Notes: a model not told the origin generated them from the letters alone. Shown: positions 18,446 through 26,596, counted from the first letter of the stretch. The stretch is DNA of 64,000 bases from Bifidobacterium myosotis (GCF_002259745.1 NZ_MWWW01000016.1:79066-143065); one strand, 5' to 3'. Translations and numbers: made by a program.

Positions 18446-19465
18446 ATGGCTGAGAATGAATGGCTGAATAAAGACTTCTACAAAGTCCTTGGTGTCTCCA
18501 AGGACGCCACCGAGACCGACATCACCAAGGCCTACCGCAAGTTGGCCCGTAAGTACCACCCTGACCTCAACAAGACCAAGGAGGCGGAGGAGAAGTTCAA
18601 GGACATCTCCGAAGCCTACGACGTGCTGAGCAACAAGAGCGAACGCCAGAAGTACGATGCGATTCGCCAGTTCGGCATGGGCGGTGCCCGCTTCGCCGGT
18701 GGTTCCGGCGCCGGCGGCTTCGACGCTTCCGGTTTCTCCGACATCTTCGGTTCCATGTTCGGCAATGCCTCGGGCATGGGCGGCAATGGCTCCCGCATCC
18801 GTTTCTCCACCTCGGGCGGCGGCAATCCCGACATCAACGGCATCTTCTCGATGTTCGGCGGTGCCGCAGGCCGTGGCGGCAGCCCGTACGGTCAGTCCTA
18901 CGGCAATGCCGGCGGTTATAGCTATGAGGAGGCGCCGAGCCCGCAGCGCGGCGACGACCGCAATTCCAAGATTAGCCTGACGTTGCGTCAGGCGGTGAAG
19001 GGCGCCACCGTGTCCCTGTCCGTGGACGGCAAGAAGTTCAAGGCCCATGTGCCTGCCGGCGTCCACGACGGTCAGAAGATCAAGCTGGCCGGCAAGGGCA
19101 AGCCGGGGCTCAACGGCGGTGCGGCCGGTGATCTGTACCTGCACGTCACCGTCAAGCCGGACGAGACCTTCGCGATGCGTGATTCGGACATCATCATGGA
19201 TTTGCCCGTCACCGTGGGCGAGGCCGTGTCCGGTGGCAAGGTCGAGGCCAAGGACATCGATGGCAACCCGGTCACCTTTAAGGTGCCGGCAGGCTCCAGT
19301 TCCGGTACTGAGCTCAGGCTCGCCGGACTGGGCGTCCAGCGCGGCAACCAGCCGGGCGACCTGATTGGCCGCGTGCAGATCATGGTGCCCGCCAAGCCGG
19401 GCCTCATGCTCAAGCACGTTGCCAAGGAATTCGACGAGAAGGCCGGCGACTATCTCGCCCGCTGA
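18446..19465 (+). CDS. dnaJ: DnaJ-family co-chaperone without zinc finger
   Basis: 339 residues from the ATG at 18446, with AGAAAGGAG before it. The J domain (residues 5-72) has the HPD motif in [11 protein letters not shown] Gly-rich region follows, then two C-terminal substrate-binding domains ([36 protein letters not shown]). The cysteine-rich zinc domain with CXXCXGXG repeats is missing, so the architecture is CbpA-like (class II). Its position between grpE and hspR indicates it is the main partner of this DnaK. Confidence 0.92.
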   Translation: MAENEWLNKDFYKVLGVSKDATETDITKAYRKLARKYHPDLNKTKEAEEKFKDISEAYDVLSNKSERQKYDAIRQFGMGGARFAGGSGAGGFDASGFSDIFGSMFGNASGMGGNGSRIRFSTSGGGNPDINGIFSMFGGAAGRGGSPYGQSYGNAGGYSYEEAPSPQRGDDRNSKISLTLRQAVKGATVSLSVDGKKFKAHVPAGVHDGQKIKLAGKGKPGLNGGAAGDLYLHVTVKPDETFAMRDSDIIMDLPVTVGEAVSGGKVEAKDIDGNPVTFKVPAGSSSGTELRLAGLGVQRGNQPGDLIGRVQIMVPAKPGLMLKHVAKEFDEKAGDYLAR

Positions 19466-19558
19466 GCCGGCGGGCTGAAGCGAAGCCGGGCCGCTGAGCC
19501 GGCGGACCGTCGGACCGAAGAGCGTTGAGCTGGTTGAACCGCCAGGGCCGTAGCCGTC

Positions 19559-19588
19559 AGCCGGCTCCCTCCGATGAGGGAGCCGGCT
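19559..19588. terminator. hairpin after dnaJ
   Basis: Perfect 12-bp arms agccggctccct (19559-19570) and agggagccggct (19577-19588) with a 6-base loop. No T tract follows. It may reduce read-through from dnaJ into hspR. Confidence 0.4.
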
Positions 19589-19620
19589 CGCACGACAAGT
19601 CTGGCAAGACCGGGGCGGCG

Positions 19621-19698
19621 TGAGTGTCCCACCCGGATGCTGCCGTTGCACAAGGCCTGCAAGACCGAGGTGGGACACTCATCAGCGTCCCACCCTCG
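19621..19698. repeat. inverted repeat upstream of hspR
   Basis: tgagtgtcccacc (19621-19633) is repeated inverted as ggtgggacactca (19669-19681). A third, direct partial copy agcgtcccaccctcg lies at 19684-19698, about 30 bp before the hspR start. It could be an operator or an RNA stem over the leader. Confidence 0.5.
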
Positions 19699-19729
19699 CC
19701 TAACGTAAACACATCAAAGGAGGTGCATC

Positions 19730-20323
19730 ATGGCACGAGCCAATCAGATACGGCAGCTCTACGCCATGTGCGCCACCGCGCTGGTCATGGGTCGCGCCGA
19801 TCTGGACGGTGCGGATGACGTGGGCTTCGACATCGAGCTCCCCATCTTCACCGTCGGTCAGGCGGCCGAACTGGCCGGCATCCACCCGCAGACCCTTCGC
19901 CAATACGACCGTCTTAATCTGGTGCGTCCGCAGCGTACCGATGGCGGTGCCCGACGGTATTGTCTGCGGGATATCGCCCGTCTGGCCCGCGCCCAACGGC
20001 TGAGTCAGGACGAGGGCATCAACCTTTCCGGCATCGCGCGCATCCTGTCCCTCGAAGAGGAGAACCGGCAGCTGCGACGCGAAATCAAACGCATGCAGTC
20101 CTCCGGCGGGGAAAGCGTCTTCGCCGCCGGCCGTGACGGCAACATCGTGGAAGTCCAGCGTTCCAATCGCGCCAGACTGTGGCGTAACGCCATCCGTCGT
20201 GAGACCCGCGAACTTCCTGGTCGCCCCGCATCCCCGTCGAGCCGTGCCGACAAAGGGGCCCGTGCCGCCGAGGAATCCCCCTACAACGACGACTCCAAGT
20301 CGATGGTGCTGTGGGGCTGGTGA
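19730..20323 (+). CDS. hspR: heat-shock repressor HspR (MerR family)
   Basis: 197 residues from the ATG at 19730, after AAAGGAGGTG. The MerR-type helix-turn-helix is FTVGQAAELAGIHPQTLRQY (about residues 42-61), followed by RLNLVRPQRTDGGARRY, a wing typical of HspR. A coiled-coil segment (LEEENRQLRREIKRMQ) supports dimer formation. The protein binds HAIR sites such as those at 15536 and 15597, with DnaK as co-repressor in known actinobacterial systems. It is the last gene of the dnaK operon. A family A repeat begins five bases after its stop. Confidence 0.93.
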   Translation: MARANQIRQLYAMCATALVMGRADLDGADDVGFDIELPIFTVGQAAELAGIHPQTLRQYDRLNLVRPQRTDGGARRYCLRDIARLARAQRLSQDEGINLSGIARILSLEEENRQLRREIKRMQSSGGESVFAAGRDGNIVEVQRSNRARLWRNAIRRETRELPGRPASPSSRADKGARAAEESPYNDDSKSMVLWGW

Positions 20324-20327
20324 CAGA

Positions 20328-20454
20328 CCGGTGGCCTGTCACGTAATTGTCTGAATGGTGTTGGCCCCCTTCTGGGGTGAGGGGCTGTCACCGAAGCTGA
20401 CTGGGGGAGAGGCAGAGGCTGAAGTCTTCGACTATTAAAGAGACAGGCCACTAT
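20328..20454. repeat. intergenic repeat family A, copy without inner module
   Basis: Imperfect terminal inverted repeats (gtggcctgtcacgtaattg on the left, aagagacaggccacta on the right) enclose a central gtcaccgaagctgactgggg hairpin-rich core. It begins just after the hspR stop. It lacks the ~99-bp module found in other copies. Confidence 0.7.
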
Positions 20455-20762
20455 ATGCCGCATCAAAAATTCATTGACTACCCCTCGGTCCGCTTTGAGG
20501 GTCAGCTCATCCTGCAATTATCGACGTGCTTCGCGCGTATTCTGCTGGCTCGCCTGTCAGCTCGCACGTTGCCGGTAAACAGCTCCGCTGTTTGTTTCAC
20601 TGCAACGACCCCGCAATTCCGGACGCACTCCGCGCGTGTTCCGCTGGCTCGCCTGTCGGCTCGCACGTTGCCTACAAACAGCTCTGCTGTTTGCTTCACG
20701 GCAACGTCCGACAAGGGGAGCCAACGATATAATCAACGAACTTCTGACGCAGGACACCAATG
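20451..20762. repeat. intergenic repeat family D with two tandem B modules
   Basis: The outer part matches the family D ends (tgccgcatcaaaaattcatt on the left, tcaacgaacttctgacgcag on the right). Inside are two tandem copies of the B module with a period of 99 bp (anchors at 20531 and 20630). Each B module has a gctggctcgcctgtc segment and an aaacagc/gctgttt stem. The element abuts the family A copy and shares a CTA with it. The 20324-20848 gap is thus almost entirely repeat. Confidence 0.7.
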
Positions 20763-20848
20763 CGCGGCGTCATTGCCACGGGCTGTCTTGCGGAGTTGGT
20801 GAGATAGAAGCAGCAAACAACCGGCGTTCAACCATGTACGGAGGCAAT

Positions 20849-21520
20849 ATGCTGCTCAAGGCTGTGTTCTGGGATCTGGACGGCACGCTTATCGATTCCG
20901 AGCCGCTCTGGCATGACGGCGAAATCGAGATTGCACATGCCAATGGCGGTGAATGGACCGAAGAACTCGGATGGTCCGTCTCCGGTACGCCTGTGCCCAA
21001 TGTGGCGAAGCACATGATCGAGCGTGGTTGCACGCTCAGCGTCGAGGAGATCGATGTGCAACTCAAGGACTACGTGTTCCAGGCCGAGGTCAGGCGTCTG
21101 CCGTGGATTCCCGGCGTGCTGGACGTGTTGCGCTCGCTCAAAGAGGCCGGTATCCCCTCCATGCTGGTAACCACCTCGCCGCGGCGCATGGCGGAGAACA
21201 TCATGAAACAGTCCGACGGTCTGTTCGCCGGATATGTATGCGGTGACGACCCGTACGAGCACAAGCCGAACCCCGCCCCCTATCTGGCTGCGGCCGCCAA
21301 GCTCGGCATCGCCCCGGAGGATATGGGCGAATGCGTGGTGTTGGAGGACTCAGCCGTAGGCCTGAAGGCAGGTGCCGCCTCCGGTGCCACGCTCATTGCG
21401 CAGACCGGCTGGATTCGCACCGACACCTCCGGTCTCGGCCAATTCGCCTCCATCGATTCCTATGACGGCATCGATGCCGCCGCGTTGGACGAGTTCGTCC
21501 GCAGGCGTCTGGAGGCCTGA
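20849..21520 (+). CDS. HAD-superfamily phosphatase, phosphoglucomutase-like
   Basis: 223 residues from the ATG at 20849, with GGAGG seven bases before; longer upstream starts run into repeat DNA. All HAD motifs are present: FWDLDGTLIDSE (nucleophile Asp), MLVTTSPR, HKPNPAPYL (Lys) and VLEDSAVGLKAG (Asp). The cap is of the small helical type between residues 15 and 85. This fits a beta-phosphoglucomutase-like or broad phosphatase. It stands alone between repeats, so context gives no substrate. Confidence 0.8.
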   Translation: MLLKAVFWDLDGTLIDSEPLWHDGEIEIAHANGGEWTEELGWSVSGTPVPNVAKHMIERGCTLSVEEIDVQLKDYVFQAEVRRLPWIPGVLDVLRSLKEAGIPSMLVTTSPRRMAENIMKQSDGLFAGYVCGDDPYEHKPNPAPYLAAAAKLGIAPEDMGECVVLEDSAVGLKAGAASGATLIAQTGWIRTDTSGLGQFASIDSYDGIDAAALDEFVRRRLEA

Positions 21521-21583
21521 TCGTTGTGTTGATACCGGCTGACATGCCAGTGCCACGCCGGTATCAACACCAGACTGCCGGGT

Positions 21584-21811
21584 CCTAGTGGTCTGTCTCG
21601 TAATTGTTTGAGTGGTGTTGCCCCCCCCCTCTGATGGGACGTTGCCGTGAAGCAAACAGCGGAGCTGTTTGTAGGCGGCGTGCGAGCCGACAGGCGAGCC
21701 AGCATGCCGCGCACGCAGTGCGTCCTTAATGGCAGGACGGGCTGTCAGCGAAGCTGACTGGGGAAGAGACAGAAGTTGAAGCCCTTAATTATTTAAGAGA
21801 CAGACCACTAA
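21584..21811. repeat. intergenic repeat family A with one B module
   Basis: The left end is ctagtggtctgtctcgtaat and the right end ttaagagacagaccactaa, forming an inverted pair. A B module (acgttgccgtgaag to gcagtgcgtcc, about 21641-21725) is inserted between the two halves of the core that is continuous in the 20328 copy. This shows modular insertion. The rest of the 21521-21975 gap holds only the upstream region of the dedA-like gene. Confidence 0.75.
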
Positions 21812-21975
21812 AACTGTGCAGATTTCAGTGGAGTCGTCGGCTGTATCGGCCCCGCTGGTAGGGTAGGGGATGGTTTGCCCCTTGGTTGTCGGCCGCCGGA
21901 CGCCGTTGCGCGCCGTTATGCCGGTATGACCATAAGGCGTGAGTACATTACGGAATTCAACTCTTTAGGAATCGC

Positions 21976-22695
21976 ATGGGCTTTGTCAATTTCATCCTCG
22001 AGCTGCTGAAGGACCCGCGTGCCGCCATCGCCGGCTGGATTGCCATGGGCGTGGCTCCCACGTTGGGCTTCATCTTCCTCATCGTCTTCATCGAGACCGG
22101 TGTGGTGTTCTTCCCGTTCCTGCCCGGCGACTCGCTGCTGTTCGCGGCCGGCGTGTTCGCCGCACCCGATGCGGCGACCGGCAAGGCCGCTCTGCCGTTG
22201 TTCTGGCTGCTACCGGTGGTGTGGTGCGCGCCGATCATCGGCGACCAGTGCAACTACTTCATCGGCCACTTCTTCGGCCGCCGCATCATCCAGTCCGGCA
22301 AGGTGAAGGCCATGACGCCGGAGCGCATCGCCAAAACCGAGCACATGATCGAGAAGTGGGGCCCGTTGGCCGTGTTCCTCGGTCGTTTCTTCCCGTTCAT
22401 CCGCACGTTCATGCCGTTCATTTCCGGTATCTCGGGCATGCGCTGGAGCCGCTTCACCCCATTCTCGGTGCTGGGCGGTCTGTGCTGGTCCACGCTGTTC
22501 ACGCTGCTGGGCTACTTCTTCGGCAACATTCCAGCCGTGCAGGATCATTTCGAATTGGTGATCGTGCTCATCCTGCTGGTCTCGCTCGCGCCGACCATCA
22601 TCGGTCTGTTCAAAGCCAAGTTCGGCAAGAAACAGCCGGTGACCGATTCCCAGCTCGACGTTATGGAATCCGGCATCGAACATCTCGACAAGTGA
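21976..22695 (+). CDS. DedA-family membrane protein
   Basis: 239 residues from the ATG at 21976, with TTTAGGA before it. Visible are hydrophobic segments and the family motifs FIETGVVFFPFLPGDSLLF, GDQCNYFIGHFFGRR and GRFFPFIRTFMPFISGISGM. DedA proteins are polytopic inner membrane proteins. Members act as lipid carrier flippases or affect membrane potential and resistance to peptides. A terminator-like GGTCCCTC...GAGGGGTCGG-CTTTTT follows at 22761-22797. It stands alone upstream of the tad locus. Confidence 0.9.
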   Translation: MGFVNFILELLKDPRAAIAGWIAMGVAPTLGFIFLIVFIETGVVFFPFLPGDSLLFAAGVFAAPDAATGKAALPLFWLLPVVWCAPIIGDQCNYFIGHFFGRRIIQSGKVKAMTPERIAKTEHMIEKWGPLAVFLGRFFPFIRTFMPFISGISGMRWSRFTPFSVLGGLCWSTLFTLLGYFFGNIPAVQDHFELVIVLILLVSLAPTIIGLFKAKFGKKQPVTDSQLDVMESGIEHLDK

Positions 22696-22760
22696 CGATT
22701 CGACAGGTGACGTCGCCAACCGTCTGACGGTCGGTTGACGGTTGTGTGGCTGGCGGTCGT

Positions 22761-22799
22761 ATGGCCCGGTCCCTCAGCGGGAGGGGTCGGGGCTTTTTG
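22761..22799 (+). terminator. terminator of the DedA gene
   Basis: A GC-rich stem (ccggtccctc / gaggggtcggg) is followed by gctttttgc. It lies 66 bp after the gene. Confidence 0.6.
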
Positions 22800-22816
22800 C
22801 ATAATGACTGGGCGCC

Positions 22817-23025
22817 CGCGTACATTGCCTGTGTACTTACCGTCCCCGAGAGGTTCGGAACCCACTGAAACTCACTGTAAGTATGCGGGATGACGAGGCA
22901 GTCACGTACATACAGTCCCTGGGAGGCCTCAAACGGACGGTAAGTACGCGTGACCTTCGTCAGTTCGCGTACTTACCGTCCCAAGACTCGTACATACCGT
23001 TCCGGGCCGCGTGTATTTACTGTCC
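22817..23025. repeat. array of eight 16-bp motifs in both orientations
   Basis: The best copy is cgcgtacttaccgtcc (22966-22981). Direct copies start at 22817, 22830, 22903, 22966, 22987 and 23010; inverted copies cover 22872-22887 and 22935-22950. Successive centres are 13, 42, 31, 32, 31, 21 and 23 bp apart, mostly close to whole turns of B-DNA. No coding function is apparent. It looks like a multi-site protein-binding array upstream of the tad locus. Confidence 0.75.
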
Positions 23026-23154
23026 GTTTCGCGGGCCGAATGCCGGCGATGAGCTGAGATACCCGTTCCACTGGCCTCTGTTGCTCGTATCCACCCTGCT
23101 GCCGCTATTATCGCCGACCGGTCCGGCATGGCGTGCGTTCACGAGCCGGCGAAC

Positions 23155-23216
23155 CTATCCACATGCGCTGTGGACGACATGCTGGGCTGTGGATAACCCG
23201 GCAAGCTGGAACCACA
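23155..23216. promoter_or_regulatory. DnaA-box-like element, copy 1 (before tadZ)
   Basis: ctatccaca (23155-23163, one mismatch to TTATCCACA) and the inverted tgtggataa (23188-23196) are 33 bp apart. The following ggcaagctggaaccaca is shared with the copy at 26877-26938. It ends 50 bp before the tadZ start. Confidence 0.65.
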
Positions 23217-23266
23217 TTGCCCGTTCCGGATTGAACCGGCTAGGGACGACACGGTTCAATCGGCCC

Positions 23267-24217
23267 ATGACCAGCAACACCACACCCCATGTGGCACGTC
23301 GGATGAGTGCGCCGGCGTTGGCCCCTCCAGGCGTCCCATTGCCTGCGGACGAAGTGCCATCTCCCTCACTTCGCTATTACACGCCGCCTCCCAAACCGTT
23401 GGCCTCCTGCGAACGCAAACGTTCCAAGGATGCCCCTGCCGGAGCGCTCGCCGTAGACACAACATTCCAGAACATCGTGACGATGACCGCCGGCCACAGC
23501 GGCATAGGTCTGAGCGTCATGTCTGCCATGCTGGCTTGGACACTGACGGAACGCGGCCGCAGTTGCGCGTTGGTGGATGCCGATTTCGTAGGCGGATGTC
23601 TCGATCTGCTGCTCGGTGTGGAACGCGAGTCGGGTCTTCGCTTCAGCCAGGTCGAAGCTCCGCTCGGCTACATCGAGGGCACCGCGCTCAACCATGACCT
23701 GTTGGTGTGGGAAGGCGTTCGTGTGCTGCCGTACGATCCCTGGAACGCCCGCCAGCCTGACTGGTGGGAGGTGCAGGCGGCGGTTCGAGCCCTGGCTCAG
23801 GCCAACGATGTGGTCATCGTGGACGCCGGACAGGGCGGTCTGGTCGAAACGGTCAATGATTTGCGGTCCTCCATGCACATCGTGGCGGCGGAGCTTTCCG
23901 TCATAGGACTGGCCAGAGCCAAGACCCATAGGATGCGGTTGGACTCGTGGGGATGCCCGACGCCTCGTATCGTGGGGGTCCTGCCTCGCGGCAAGCCCCG
24001 CGGCCGGGGAGAGGTGGGCGTCCCCGAAGCGGAGGATTACCTGACCGCCACGGTTCTCGGTCCCGTTCGTCCCTTTGCGGGATTGTGCGGCGATGTTTTG
24101 GAAGGATTAGGCATCCGATCGATTCCCAAGGGAAGCCGCAAAGCCATAAATCTGTTGGCCGATGCGATCGAGCAGACCATTCGGCCCATGCATGCGGCCA
24201 CGGAACCGGATTGGTGA
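23267..24217 (+). CDS. tadZ: TadZ/CpaE-like pilus localisation ATPase
   Basis: 316 residues from the ATG at 23267. The frame is open further upstream to 22883, but that part lies over the motif array and DnaA-like boxes and is not credible coding. The protein has a MinD/ParA-type fold: TMTAGHSGIGLSVMSAML stands where the P-loop should be, ALVDADFVGGCLDLLLG follows, and VVIVDAGQGG fits the switch region. The P-loop lacks the GKT/S lysine pair, as in some TadZ proteins, so ATP binding may be weak. A roughly 60-residue disordered N-terminus precedes it. It is immediately followed by tadA, tadB and tadC. Confidence 0.78.
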   Translation: MTSNTTPHVARRMSAPALAPPGVPLPADEVPSPSLRYYTPPPKPLASCERKRSKDAPAGALAVDTTFQNIVTMTAGHSGIGLSVMSAMLAWTLTERGRSCALVDADFVGGCLDLLLGVERESGLRFSQVEAPLGYIEGTALNHDLLVWEGVRVLPYDPWNARQPDWWEVQAAVRALAQANDVVIVDAGQGGLVETVNDLRSSMHIVAAELSVIGLARAKTHRMRLDSWGCPTPRIVGVLPRGKPRGRGEVGVPEAEDYLTATVLGPVRPFAGLCGDVLEGLGIRSIPKGSRKAINLLADAIEQTIRPMHAATEPDW

Positions 24218-24221
24218 CCTT

Positions 24222-25238
24222 ATGAATGGCCCGGTTCACGGCACCCTGTTTTTCGGTCTTCTGGAAGGATTGGCCGCAGACGCGCGTGTCACGGACGTGG
24301 CGGTCACCTGTGATGGCCGGGTTTGGGCCGACCGAGGGGACGGTATGCATGAGCATCGGCTGCCGGTGCCGTTCCGGTCATCTCAGGTGGTGCGGGAATA
24401 TGCCGTCCAGCTGTGCGCGCAACTCGGGCGAAGGCTGGATGACGCCTGCCCAATCGCGGACGCCGCCAGTGTGGACGGCATCCGCGTCCACGCGGTGATT
24501 GCACCGCTGGTGCCGCAGGGAGCGGCGATCTCCATACGATTTCCGGACAGGTCCGGAACGTCATTGTGGACGCTGGGGCAGTCCGGCATGTTCCCGGCGC
24601 CTTGGTTCACGCTGCTGACGGGATTGGTGCGCAACAGGGCCACCCTGCTGATCACTGGCGGCACCGGCGTGGGGAAGACCACGCTGGCCAAGGCCTTACT
24701 GGCCGAATGCGACGCCGACGAGCGCATCGTCACCGTCGAGGAGGTTCGCGAGCTGGGTGATGTAGGCCATGCCAATCATGTGTCGCTGGTGGCGCGCGAG
24801 GCGAATGTCGAAGGCGTGGGCGCCGTCGGATTGCCGGAACTGACCAAAGCGACATTGCGCATGCGGCCGGATCGTGTGGTTTTGGGCGAGTGCCGTGGTG
24901 AGGAGATCGTGGACTTGCTGCGGGCCTTCAACTCCGGGCATCGTGGCGGGCTGACCACGCTGCATGCCGACGGCGTGGAGCGGGTCCCGGCGCGTATGGT
25001 CTCCTTGGGACTGCTTGCCGGCGTGGCGCCGGAGGCCATGGCCATGCTGGCCGCTGGAGCCTTCGATGCGGTGCTGCATTTGGAGCGGGTCAACGGTCGT
25101 CGTCGCATCGCTCAGATTGGTGGATTGCAGGCATCGCGAGCCGGTCTTGCCGGAGTGCCGTTGGCTGTATGGGACGGCTCGGGAGCTCCATGGCGCGCTC
25201 CGGAATGGGATCGTTTCCTTGCCCGATGGAGCGGTTGA
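24222..25238 (+). CDS. tadA: Tad pilus assembly ATPase
   Basis: 338 residues from the ATG at 24222, four bases after the tadZ stop. It is a secretion ATPase of the TadA/CpaF (VirB11-like) type: Walker A TGGTGVGKTTLAK with Lys152, the Asp box VTVEEVRELG, Walker B-like DRVVLGECRGEEIVDLL, and the His box GHRGGLTTLHADG. The N-terminal domain is shorter than in many CpaF proteins. It powers polymerisation of Flp pilin at the membrane with TadB and TadC. Confidence 0.92.
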   Translation: MNGPVHGTLFFGLLEGLAADARVTDVAVTCDGRVWADRGDGMHEHRLPVPFRSSQVVREYAVQLCAQLGRRLDDACPIADAASVDGIRVHAVIAPLVPQGAAISIRFPDRSGTSLWTLGQSGMFPAPWFTLLTGLVRNRATLLITGGTGVGKTTLAKALLAECDADERIVTVEEVRELGDVGHANHVSLVAREANVEGVGAVGLPELTKATLRMRPDRVVLGECRGEEIVDLLRAFNSGHRGGLTTLHADGVERVPARMVSLGLLAGVAPEAMAMLAAGAFDAVLHLERVNGRRRIAQIGGLQASRAGLAGVPLAVWDGSGAPWRAPEWDRFLARWSG

Positions 25239-25241
25239 CCG

Positions 25242-25949
25242 ATGTGGTGTGCATTGATGGTGGCATTGGCGGTTGTGTTGTGGCCGGTCGGAGGATCGCG
25301 TGCGGCGGCAAGATTGGAACACTGCCTTCCGCCCGGTCATGGCGCCGAGGTCAGTGCTCGTCGTGCTGTCGCCGGTCCTCTAGGCGGGCGGAGTCCCGGC
25401 GCCCACAGTAAAGGCCGGTACGGCGCGTCGGCTCGCGTCGGCATCGCACAGGTCATCGCTTCGGCCATCGCTCGCATGAAGGGCGGCGGCACCATGTTGG
25501 AAGCGTTCGAGGAACAGTCCGGCGGAAGATTCGCCATTCGGAAGCTCACCATGCGTCAGCTGGAAGCAGTGTTCGCCGATTGCCGTCTGAACGATGAGTC
25601 GCGGGACCAGTCGGGGCATGCCGCAGCTGGCGTCGCCGCGGCGGCACGGCTCAGTGACGAGCTGGGATGCCGGATCGTGCCGTGTCTGGAAGCGGTGCTT
25701 GACGCCTATCGTCAGATGCGTTTGATGCAGCAGCTCACCGCGCAGGCGTTCGCCGTGCCCAAGGCGACTGTCGGTCTGCTGAGCGTGCTTCCTGCGGCGA
25801 CGGTGCTGCTGGGTGAATTGATGGGTTCACATCCGATGGGCTTCCTGCTGACGGACGGTCGGGGACTGGTTTGCCTGATGCTGGGAGGCTGCTGCTATAT
25901 AGCCGGGCTGGCATGGATGCGGGCGTTGATGAAAGGGGATTCGGGATGA
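25242..25949 (+). CDS. tadB: Tad pilus platform protein TadB-like
   Basis: 235 residues from the ATG at 25242, four bases after tadA. It has an N-terminal hydrophobic segment, a GspF-like cytoplasmic part (LTMRQLEAVF, LSDELGCRIVPCLEAVLDAYR) and two C-terminal membrane segments (VGLLSVLPAATVLLGELM, LVCLMLGGCCYIAGLAWM). This is the T2SSF/TadB pattern. It overlaps tadC by ATGA at 25946-25949. It forms the inner membrane platform of the pilus. Confidence 0.82.
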   Translation: MWCALMVALAVVLWPVGGSRAAARLEHCLPPGHGAEVSARRAVAGPLGGRSPGAHSKGRYGASARVGIAQVIASAIARMKGGGTMLEAFEEQSGGRFAIRKLTMRQLEAVFADCRLNDESRDQSGHAAAGVAAAARLSDELGCRIVPCLEAVLDAYRQMRLMQQLTAQAFAVPKATVGLLSVLPAATVLLGELMGSHPMGFLLTDGRGLVCLMLGGCCYIAGLAWMRALMKGDSG

Positions 25950-26563
25950 GTGCCGCATGGCCCGTCGCTGCGGCATGCTGTGCGGCCATTGCGGTCTGGA
26001 TGCACAGCATGCGTGGCGGTGCTGCCGGGCGTCTGGATGTGTCCGCATATGGGCGCACGAACATTGATGCCGGATCATCCTGGACCATGCTTGTCCTGCG
26101 CATGGTCCAGGTCGCGTTATGTGAGGGTGCCTCCATCCCCGGAACGTTGCAATCCGTCGGACGCGCCATAGGGGGTGAATGCGGCGACGGCATGGAGCGA
26201 GTCGGCGCCGCGCTCAATCGTGGAGCCTCCTGGGCGGACGCATGGGGCGCCGTGACGATTGAGACAATTGGCGAATCGAATGGCCGACATCATGTGATGC
26301 GTCGTGAGACGGATGAAGGCCGCAAGGCGTGCGAGACGCTGTCGCTGGTACGGGCCGCACTGGAATCCTCGTGGAACCATGGCGATGCTCCCGGCATACG
26401 TCTTGATGCCGCCATCGAACAATGGGACCGGGATGAGCGCGCGGCCATAGAACGTCATGCGGCGAGCCTGTCCGTAAAGCTGTTGATGCCCACAGGTCTG
26501 TGCTTTCTGCCGGCCTTCGTGCTGATCGGCATCATCCCCGCCATAGTCTCGTTCGTAATGTGA
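25946..26563 (+). CDS. tadC: Tad pilus platform protein TadC-like
   Basis: 205 residues from the ATG at 25946, which overlaps the tadB stop. There is an N-terminal hydrophobic segment (WPVAAACCAAIAVWM). The T2SSF-like region contains VALCEGASIPGTLQSVGRAI and DERAAIERHAASLSVKLLMP. A C-terminal membrane hairpin ends FLPAFVLIGIIPAIVSFVM. It is shorter than usual TadC but has the right order and ends. A repeat element follows before the pilin gene. Confidence 0.8.
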   Translation: MSAAWPVAAACCAAIAVWMHSMRGGAAGRLDVSAYGRTNIDAGSSWTMLVLRMVQVALCEGASIPGTLQSVGRAIGGECGDGMERVGAALNRGASWADAWGAVTIETIGESNGRHHVMRRETDEGRKACETLSLVRAALESSWNHGDAPGIRLDAAIEQWDRDERAAIERHAASLSVKLLMPTGLCFLPAFVLIGIIPAIVSFVM

Positions 26564-26596
26564 CGACTGCGTCTAGGCCTCGCCGGTCCATTTTTT

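Noticed and set aside
20530..20722. Small genes in the B modules
   Set aside because: Short frames repeat because the DNA repeats; frames differ between copies and have no ribosome sites.
22817..23025. CRISPR array
   Set aside because: The repeats are 16 bp, in both orientations, with spacers of variable 5-26 bp. CRISPR repeats are longer, all in one direction and evenly spaced; no cas gene is near.
22883..23266. N-terminal extension of tadZ by 128 codons
   Set aside because: It runs over the phased motif array and the DnaA-like element, which are regulatory in appearance, and the added residues show no family similarity.
23411..23426. LacI-like operator gaacgcaaacgttcc in tadZ
   Set aside because: Symmetry is imperfect, the site is inside coding sequence far from starch genes, and a single hit of this kind is likely by chance.
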